Below are positions 60,901 through 64,000 of a DNA stretch of 64,000 bases, piece by piece. Source of the DNA: Bolinopsis microptera (lineage: Eukaryota; Ctenophora; Tentaculata; Lobata; Bolinopsidae); NCBI RefSeq assembly GCF_026151205.1, contig NC_087080.1, positions 9,719,837 through 9,783,836 of the forward strand, read 5' to 3'. Numbering within the stretch: position 1 is the first letter of the stretch; each line of letters opens with the position of its first letter. Both the position numbers and the translations under genes were made by a program. Under the pieces are notes generated by a model. That model had not been told where the DNA came from and did no database searches. It saw only the letters and a list, made by a program, of their open reading frames with translations.

Positions 60901-62593
60901 GTGTACCCTCCACTACCAGTTGCTATATCATTCTCACCATTATCCTTCCACGACACAGTGACATCTGTAGCCACATCTCCGATCTTACAAGTCAGTGTCT
61001 GAGCCACAGCGGTGGTGGCTTGTTTAGGAGTAACTGGATCGACGGCTGAAATAATTTGATTCTTTCAAACTCACAAAACATTTGATATGTTAAAATATCA
61101 TTACATGTAGTTGTAACTAAAATAGCCTAAATCAAGAAAGATTACTGCTGCAAAATTCGAATAAGACAGCTCGTTATACACATTGTGGTTCTCAAAATGT
61201 ATCAATATTACTCACTGAAAACGTTAGAGTTTACATCAGTCGTATGTGGAGACGCTGATGTTTTTCCATGCTCCTCAGATTGAATGACACAGGTGAAAAC
61301 AGCATCAACCGTGTTTTCACCAGCAGGTACGGTCAGAATTGTAGTTTGACTGTTTGTACTAGAATCGTAACTTCCAGCGGCAATCTGATAACCTCCAGTA
61401 TCGTGAGTTATAGCACCACCCGAACTAGGTTTCTGCCATGTTACCGCCTCCAGCTGCTTAGTCAAACCACCTACTACACAAGATATTGTAGCTTCTGTGC
61501 TTGCCAGCACTTCACTACCCTTAGCTTCTACACCTGAAACAATCAGTCATTTAAAATAAGCCCGCAATACAAAATATCAATAGTATTATTATACAGGAAC
61601 TGAATCATTGAACTTTCTAAACTAAATTCACTGGATCCTATGATGTGTTGCATTTTGTTTTAACAGTAGGATGTAACAAGTTATCTTAGATATAAAGTTA
61701 AAACAGCAGACCATCATTTATGGGGAGTTATAAATACCCACCAAGTCCTAAGAAACTTACCGAAAGTAAGGAAGCTGACAACAATGTCTTTGAAAGTAGA
61801 TGTTGCTGAATCCGAATATTCTTTAGAATCTGCAGCACATGTGTATGTCACGGGTGACCCATTTGCACCGCCAGCTACACTTGTAAGAGTGTCAACATCA
61901 ATGGTCAGCGTTGATGTCTGAATTTTGGTACCAGAGTCAGCTGATCCCTGTGCGATGGTGTACCCTCCACTACCAGTTGCTATATCATTCTCACCATTAT
62001 CCTTCCACGACACAGTGACATCTGTAGCCACATCTCCGATGTTACAAGTCAGTGTCTGAGCCACAGCGGTGGTGGCTTGTTTAGGAGTAACTGGATCGAC
62101 GGCTGAAATAATTTGATTCTTTCAAACTCACAAAACATTTGATATGTTAAAATATCATTACATGTAGTTGTAACTAAAATAGCCTAAATCAAGAAAGATT
62201 ACTGCTGCAAAATTCGAATAAGACAGCTCGTTATAATACACATTGTGGTTCTCAAAATGTATCAATATTACTCACTGAAAACGTTAGAGTTTACATCAGT
62301 CGTATGTGGAGACGCTGATGTTTTTCCATGCTCCTCAGATTGAATGACACAGGTGAAAACAGCATCAACCGTGTTTTCACCAGCAGGTACGGTCAGAATT
62401 GTAGTTTGACTGTTTGTACTAGAATCGTAACTTCCAGCGGCAATCTGATAACCTCCAGTATCGTGAGTTATAGCACCACCCGAACTAGGTTTCTGCCATG
62501 TTACCGCCTCCAGCTGCTTAGTCAAACCACCTACTACACAAGATATTGTAGCTTCTGTGCTTGCCAGCACTTCACTACCCTTAGCTTCTACAC
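36928..62593 (-). CDS. Gene B: membrane-anchored multi-Ig protein (5' end outside window)
   Basis: Minus-strand spliced gene read from high to low coordinates. Fifteen exons in the tandem array (62593 down to 54872) are followed by 51309-51007, 50153-49813, 49694-49538, 49330-49224, 49062-48858, 48716-47805, 47672-47570, 47444-47096, 46888-46772, 46627-46041, 45835-45397, 43829-43736, 43439-43332, 43186-43047, 42837-42714, 38127-37902, 37620-37550, 37403-37310 and 36967-36928. Junction phases agree throughout. About 9.4 kb coding is visible. It encodes Ig-like domains, cysteine-rich Sushi-like modules, a KRRRR site, an acidic stalk, one transmembrane helix and a short basic tail. The same A/B Ig exon pair as in gene A shows the two are paralogues. 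The start codon and N-terminus are not in the window. Cell-surface recognition or adhesion is inferred. Confidence 0.85.
37310..37403 (-). CDS. Gene B transmembrane exon
   Basis: The exon encodes DDSESVHH followed by a hydrophobic segment of about 23 residues (LAATTVGVATVVAITALLSF, then LVV) and an arginine. It is flanked by acidic residues outside and basic residues inside, as for a type I membrane protein. It ends in phase 2 at GTGATT. Confidence 0.85.
37550..37620 (-). CDS. Gene B stalk exon with polybasic start
   Basis: The junction with the preceding exon reads NKRRRRGVDD. KRRRR fits the furin consensus and could allow shedding of the ectodomain. The rest (DPDYDFEQSNDNSSIST) is an acidic, serine-rich stalk. 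Confidence 0.75.
37902..38127 (-). CDS. Gene B cysteine-containing juxtamembrane exon
   Basis: Encodes about 75 residues with three cysteines (TACTLD, TDCRYE, WSCSND) and a tryptophan in GVWTPAE. It completes, with the 42714-42837 exon, a probable Sushi-like module. The intron upstream contains the 4.4-kb mobile element at 38196-42609. Confidence 0.7.
38990..39222. repeat. Telomere-like (TTAGGG/TCAGGG)n block
   Basis: About 230 bp of alternating TTAGGG and TCAGGG hexamers. It lies inside a transposon and next to Mutator-like terminal motifs, so it is interstitial and not a chromosome end. Confidence 0.95.
39240..40275 (-). mobile_element. Mutator-like (MULE) element remnant
   Basis: Flanked by repeated, inverted GTCGGACAGATGTCGC motifs (39243-39310 and 40160-40270). 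On the minus strand about 39705-39460 reads DGTFKSAPNLFHQLFTVHGL, then FPDGWHLPLF, one stop, GLIPGKSTTLYRNMFEEID. This is the DGTF...QL..hG...PL....GK...Y..mF pattern of the MULE transposase catalytic domain. Frameshifts and stops show it is dead. Confidence 0.72.
40769..40817. repeat. Perfect 19-bp hairpin
   Basis: Arms TTATAGGTTGACCTCCCAC and complement around an 11-base loop. Confidence 0.9.
41155..41919. mobile_element. Mariner-type non-autonomous element
   Basis: CAGGGTGGGCCAAAAGTCAG ... CTGACTTTTGGCCCACCCTG between TA dinucleotides; the inverted repeat extends to about 34 bp. About 765 bp with no transposase recognised. Confidence 0.85.
41975..42075. mobile_element. 101-bp hAT-like MITE
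   Basis: Inverted ends CAGTGGCGAAACG / CGTTTCGCCACTG around a C-rich centre. The flanking target duplication is not clear. Confidence 0.6.
42714..42837 (-). CDS. Gene B Sushi-like exon
   Basis: A phase 0 to phase 1 exon with three cysteines (APCTAE, SACGFR, VTCLGDG). The spacing is Sushi-like, but the domain is split over several exons. Confidence 0.72.
43047..43439 (-). CDS. Gene B two Sushi-like exons
   Basis: Exons 43439-43332 (TITCPVNS) and 43186-43047 (AITCTKETG, LARCKE) join in phase 1. ITC followed by a short loop and a second cysteine is typical of Sushi or related CCP-like modules. The family is less certain than in gene A. Confidence 0.68.
43736..43829 (-). CDS. Gene B linker exon after the last Ig domain
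   Basis: Encodes ADYGSAQKTEKELTVTTYFN, then CADVTWKSLNP; the start completes the G strand of the preceding Ig domain. Entered in phase 0 and left in phase 1 at GTATAC. Confidence 0.7.
44372..44427. repeat. Perfect 24-bp hairpin
   Basis: Arms TTGAAACTGATCGCTTGTTC... and complement separated by 8 bases. Located in a gene B intron, just before the ORF1-like fragment. Confidence 0.9.
44498..45062 (+). pseudogene. Retrotransposon ORF1-like fragment in a gene B intron
   Basis: The frame starts MVAERVDKQN, has one in-frame TAG (about 44567-44569), then a lysine/glutamate-rich coiled-coil-like segment and RSRNVVIYGISESDGEK. That RNVVIYGI-type segment is characteristic of the RNA-binding part of ORF1 proteins of many non-LTR elements. 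It ends KLWEELKEKR. It is on the strand opposite to gene B. Confidence 0.65.
45397..46888 (-). CDS. Gene B Ig-like domains (three exons)
   Basis: Exons 46888-46772, 46627-46041 and 45835-45397. They complete one Ig (AGEYICSIKW), then encode another (AKFTCKTS, EYYCKAAW), a third with a long insert between strands (AEFKCYSD, ISWEFF, KVRCNIAY) and a fourth (TLTCTATG, VVNCL). The 46772 donor is GTTAGT. Junction phases are 0, 2 and 0. Confidence 0.8.
47096..47672 (-). CDS. Gene B Ig-like domain split at its tryptophan codon
   Basis: Exon 47672-47570 carries TLTCTVAS and ends TG|, and exon 47444-47096 starts with G, making the core tryptophan. Gene A shows the same split at 13492 and 16731. The second exon continues with GSYTCRAV and the first half of the next domain (VFECVF, ITWSFK). 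Confidence 0.82.
47805..48716 (-). CDS. Gene B long exon with three Ig-like domains
   Basis: A 912-nt phase-1/phase-1 exon. Domain 1: ITCNYE, MEWYYN, GSYSCVL. Domain 2: SARCLM, VTWTKG, DSYICSF. Domain 3: TLTCAYH, no tryptophan (VSFTLP), GSYKCTF. It is the counterpart in style of the multi-domain exon 16871-17943 in gene A. Confidence 0.85.
48858..49330 (-). CDS. Gene B Ig-like domain (two exons)
   Basis: Exon 49330-49224 has QFSCVYNG and IEWFR; exon 49062-48858 has GDYTCKW. The phase-0 junction and the phase-1 end match their neighbours. Confidence 0.8.
49389..49430. repeat. Perfect 18-bp hairpin
   Basis: AATTTGATTGTTTTCAAT and complement with a 6-base loop, in a gene B intron. Confidence 0.88.
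49538..50153 (-). CDS. Gene B Ig-like domains (two exons)
   Basis: Exon 50153-49813 begins with only the second half of an Ig domain (QFKCIATW) and then starts another (VISCVVWG, VTWSNE). Exon 49694-49538 finishes it (GKYTCSVV). A first-half partner for the incomplete domain was not found between 50153 and 51007. The start of exon 50153 is uncertain (an alternative acceptor is about 20 nt upstream in the same phase). Confidence 0.72.
51007..51309 (-). CDS. Gene B Ig-like exon lacking both canonical cysteines
   Basis: A phase-1/phase-1 exon of one-domain size. The tryptophan (IIWFIGG) and general strand pattern are there, but the expected cysteine positions read IAVTVEG and FTVRGTV. It may be a divergent type A exon, given its place beside the array. 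The donor is a weak GTTTTT. Confidence 0.65.
51522..51613. repeat. 11-bp tandem repeat GTTAACGCACG, about 8 copies
   Basis: A perfect short satellite just left of the array spacer remnant, in a gene B intron. Confidence 0.95.
51664..54766. mobile_element. CCGGGA-rich element carrying a piggyBac-like insertion
   Basis: The array spacer sequence (TGTTAAAATAT.ATTACATGTA) stops at about 51655 and resumes at about 54767 (CCTAAATCAAGA), so this DNA is an insertion into the spacer. Both edges carry degenerate GGGACCGGGAT-type repeats similar to those in the hAT-like element at 11320-13036. Most of the interior is the element at 51914-54579. Confidence 0.6.
51914..54579. mobile_element. piggyBac-like element with TTAA target and long inverted arms
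   Basis: Termini CCCATTAGGGACGA and TCGTCCCTAATGGG are bounded by TTAA on both sides (51910-51913, 54580-54583), the hallmark of piggyBac. Inverted homology covers about 52265-52833 against 53868-54440, while the outer parts of the arms differ. A motif GGGTCGTTAACGACCCACTCGG recurs about every 130-165 bp in both arms. No transposase was recognised in the centre, which contains a poly-C run (about 53349-53362) and unassigned sequence. Confidence 0.82.
54872..55189 (-). CDS. Array unit 1, type B Ig exon
   Basis: A complete Ig domain, phase 1/1. It has TISCVVGG, VTWQKP and AVFTCVIQ, and resembles the type B exons of gene A (start EVLASTEATISC versus EQLTGTEATISC). Confidence 0.9.
55417..55758 (-). 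CDS. Array unit 1, type A Ig exon
   Basis: A complete Ig domain, phase 1/1. It has LTCNIGD, VSWKDN and VTYTCAAES. The opening TTAVAQTLTC matches TTAVDQTLTC of gene A type A exons. Confidence 0.9.
55929..56246 (-). CDS. Array unit 2, type B Ig exon
   Basis: Same protein as unit 1 type B. Confidence 0.9.
56474..56815 (-). CDS. Array unit 2, type A Ig exon
   Basis: Same protein as unit 1 type A. Confidence 0.9.
56986..57303 (-). CDS. Array unit 3, type B Ig exon
   Basis: Same protein as unit 1 type B. Confidence 0.9.
57531..57872 (-). CDS. Array unit 3, type A Ig exon
   Basis: Same protein as unit 1 type A. Confidence 0.9.
58043..58360 (-). CDS. Array unit 4, type B Ig exon
   Basis: Same protein as unit 1 type B. 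Confidence 0.9.
58588..58928 (-). pseudogene. Array unit 4, type A Ig exon with one-base deletion
   Basis: At about 58750 a run of four T (plus strand) in the other units is three T here, so the exon is 341 nt instead of 342 and the frame is lost in the middle of the domain. Splice sites are intact. This could be a homopolymer sequencing error or a real broken cassette. Confidence 0.85.
59099..59416 (-). CDS. Array unit 5, type B Ig exon
   Basis: Same protein as unit 1 type B. The intron just beyond it carries the CAATACAAAAT variant shared with units 7 and 8. Confidence 0.9.
59644..59985 (-). CDS. Array unit 5, type A Ig exon
   Basis: As unit 1 type A with one replacement (Q to K in TKIKTSTL). 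Confidence 0.9.
60159..60476 (-). CDS. Array unit 6, type B Ig exon
   Basis: Same protein as unit 1 type B. The adjoining spacer has the 3-bp ATA insertion shared with unit 8. Confidence 0.9.
60704..61045 (-). CDS. Array unit 6, type A Ig exon
   Basis: As unit 1 type A with one replacement (N to K next to the first cysteine, LTCKIGD). Confidence 0.9.
61216..61533 (-). CDS. Array unit 7, type B Ig exon
   Basis: Same protein as unit 1 type B. Confidence 0.9.
61761..62102 (-). CDS. Array unit 7, type A Ig exon
   Basis: As unit 1 type A with one replacement (E to D, TCAADSKE). Confidence 0.9.
62276..62593 (-). CDS. Array unit 8, type B Ig exon (most upstream gene B exon seen)
   Basis: Same protein as unit 1 type B. 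The intron upstream of it (toward the gene 5' end) is cut at 62657 by a retrotransposon, so its type A partner and the rest of gene B lie beyond the window or are lost. Confidence 0.9.
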
Positions 62594-62656
62594 CTGAAAC
62601 AATCAGTCATTTAAAATAAGCCCGCAATACAAAATATCAATAGTATTATTATACAG

Positions 62657-63958
62657 GCTCAGGCCTGCTATCCATGGCATACCAGTATTATCACTCCTAT
62701 CTATAAATCAGGCAACCCCTTCAGCCCAGACAATTACAGAGCAATAGCAGTTGGCAGTTGTATGGGTAAGCTGTTCTCTAGCATCTTACTTGAACGTCTG
62801 TTACACTTCAAAAAGCTCTACTGTCCTGACCCAAAAGAACAGCTTGGATTTTCGAAAGGTGCCCAAACTAACGATCACGTTTTCACCCTCAAGACAGTAA
62901 TTGACAAATACACAAAAGCTAAAAAGGCTCGTCTTTATGCATGCTTTGTTGATCTAAGAAAGGCCTTTGACACTGTATGTAGGGACCTCCTTCTGCACAA
63001 AATTACATGCCTTGGAATAACCGGTAACTTCTTCAACTGCCTAAGTGATATGTACAGAAACTCTATTGCCCATATAAAAATTTCCAAACTCTTGTCGCCT
63101 AAAATTGATATTGGCAAAGGAACGGAGCAAGGACACCCCCTATCGCCAGACCTCTTTAAAATCTACATTAATGACTTTTCATCTCTCCTGAAATCTGTTG
63201 GTGACTATCCAGTTCTTGCTGACGTTCTGATATCACATCTGCTGTGGGCTGACGATCTTGTCCTTCTTGCTCTAAGTCCCGAGGCCTTGCAAGTCAATAT
63301 CAACATTCTATTTGATTTCTGTAACTCCATGGGCCTTGAAGTAAATATTAAGAAAACTAAGATTGTAATATTCAGCCCTCCCAAACGAAAGCAGTCCTAT
63401 GAAACATTCACATTGGGAGGTCAGCCCATCCAGCACACCGATAAATACTGCTATCTTGGCATAATATTCCACAGAAATGGATCGTTTACAGCAGCAAATA
63501 CTGAGCTGAGGGCCAAGGCTCTCCGTGCTCTCTATGGCCTCAAAGGCAAAATAGTTAAGGATGCCCTCTCACACCGTGCCCTTAATATTCTATTTGACTC
63601 CTTAATAAAACCAATCCTGCTTTATGGCTGTCAAGTCTTATGCCCCCACTCAAAAACCATGAGATACCTTTCAAAAATAGATGACAAAGCCAACCCCCAG
63701 CATACCTTGAAGTACATTGCACAAGACCACTATGAAAAATTCCACCTAAAGTTTATCAAGTGGTCTTTGTCTGTACATTCAAAAGCATCAAATATAGGTT
63801 GCTGGGGCGAAAGCGGGCGCCACCCTCTATTCTTTGAAGCCTGCAAACTTGCAATAGATTACTATAGTCGCCTTGAAAACACTGAAAACGAACTACTCTG
63901 TGCTGCATTTCACGAACAAATCATGTTGGGACTTCCTTGGTATACCAGTTCGCAGTAA
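62657..63958 (+). CDS. 5'-truncated non-LTR retrotransposon reverse transcriptase
   Basis: An open frame enters from the junction at 62657 (PIYKSGNPFSPDNYRAIAV, then GKLF and LLERL) and runs to TAA at 63956-63958. Reverse transcriptase blocks are in order: FVDLRKAFDTV (first catalytic Asp), GTEQGHPLSPDLF, LLWADDLVLLA (the WADD form of the YADD box) and GLEVNIKKTK. A C-terminal region follows (YLGIIF, LLYGCQV). The endonuclease part is missing. No stop interrupts the visible frame, so insertion was probably recent. It sits antisense to gene B in the Ig array. Confidence 0.88.
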   Translation, partial: AQACYPWHTSIITPIYKSGNPFSPDNYRAIAVGSCMGKLFSSILLERLLHFKKLYCPDPKEQLGFSKGAQTNDHVFTLKTVIDKYTKAKKARLYACFVDLRKAFDTVCRDLLLHKITCLGITGNFFNCLSDMYRNSIAHIKISKLLSPKIDIGKGTEQGHPLSPDLFKIYINDFSSLLKSVGDYPVLADVLISHLLWADDLVLLALSPEALQVNINILFDFCNSMGLEVNIKKTKIVIFSPPKRKQSYETFTLGGQPIQHTDKYCYLGIIFHRNGSFTAANTELRAKALRALYGLKGKIVKDALSHRALNILFDSLIKPILLYGCQVLCPHSKTMRYLSKIDDKANPQHTLKYIAQDHYEKFHLKFIKWSLSVHSKASNIGCWGESGRHPLFFEACKLAIDYYSRLENTENELLCAAFHEQIMLGLPWYTSSQ

Positions 63959-64000
63959 ACCAATTTGTATTTGCACTGTTTTTTAGCTCGCTTATCAGTG

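Larger units (their letters stand above)
54767..62657 (-). repeat. Tandem array of ~1,057-bp two-exon Ig units
   Basis: About 7.5 near-identical units. Each holds one type B and one type A Ig exon plus both introns. Start-to-start spacings are 1057, 1057, 1057, 1056, 1060, 1057 and 1060 bp. Only scattered single-base changes and a 3-bp indel (TTATACAC versus TTATAATACAC) distinguish units. Intron identity equals exon identity, so the duplications are very recent or the array is homogenised. The array is cut at 62657 by a retrotransposon, and its spacer is interrupted on the left by the transposons at 51664-54767. Confidence 0.95.

Noticed and set aside
54767-63958. Reverse transcriptase next to a repeated, variable Ig array, as in a diversity-generating retroelement
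   Set aside because: The enzyme is of the non-LTR type and 5'-truncated, and the array units show no adenine-specific variation or template/variable repeat pair.

Overview
The window is nuclear DNA from a multicellular animal, almost certainly an invertebrate. The evidence is AT-rich sequence, many short coding exons with GT..AG introns, extracellular modules (Sushi/CCP, ephrin-receptor-like GCC2/GCC3, immunoglobulin-like), and a dense load of metazoan transposons (mariner, hAT-like, piggyBac-like, Mutator-like, DDE_Tnp_4 and non-LTR elements). I cannot name the species; an early-branching or marine invertebrate is a guess.

Layout. 1-8280: intergenic, with six copies of a tiny inverted-repeat transposon that makes 9-bp target duplications, and about 640 bp of (AG)n. 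8281-34191 (+): gene A, about 31 exons and roughly 3,400 codons. Its order is signal peptide, Sushi, an unrecognised ~100-residue domain, an RKKR furin-type site, a GCC2/GCC3 cysteine motif, Sushi, about 28 Ig-like domains, a Sushi-like module and an acidic 12-residue-repeat tail, with no membrane segment. 34192-36927: the space between the two convergent genes. 36928 to at least 62593 (-): gene B, a paralogous Ig array entering from the right. Its order is 15 Ig exons in a near-identical ~1,057-bp tandem array (54767-62657), about twelve divergent Ig domains, cysteine-rich Sushi-like modules, a KRRRR site, an acidic stalk, one transmembrane helix and a 13-codon last exon. Its 5' end lies outside the window. 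A non-LTR retrotransposon (62657-63958) interrupts the array.

How it fits together. The two genes are tail-to-tail and share the same alternating pair of one-domain Ig exons (called type A and type B here). All of these exons are flanked by phase-1 introns, so cassettes can be gained, lost or skipped without changing frame. Gene A looks secreted and gene B membrane-anchored. Recent cassette duplication, mosaic exons, a decayed duplicate block (22790-24480) and three single-base frameshifts show a fast-changing locus. This resembles recognition or immune loci of other invertebrates in general architecture, but a recognition role is inference. The introns are filled with nested mobile elements, several with clear target-site duplications.
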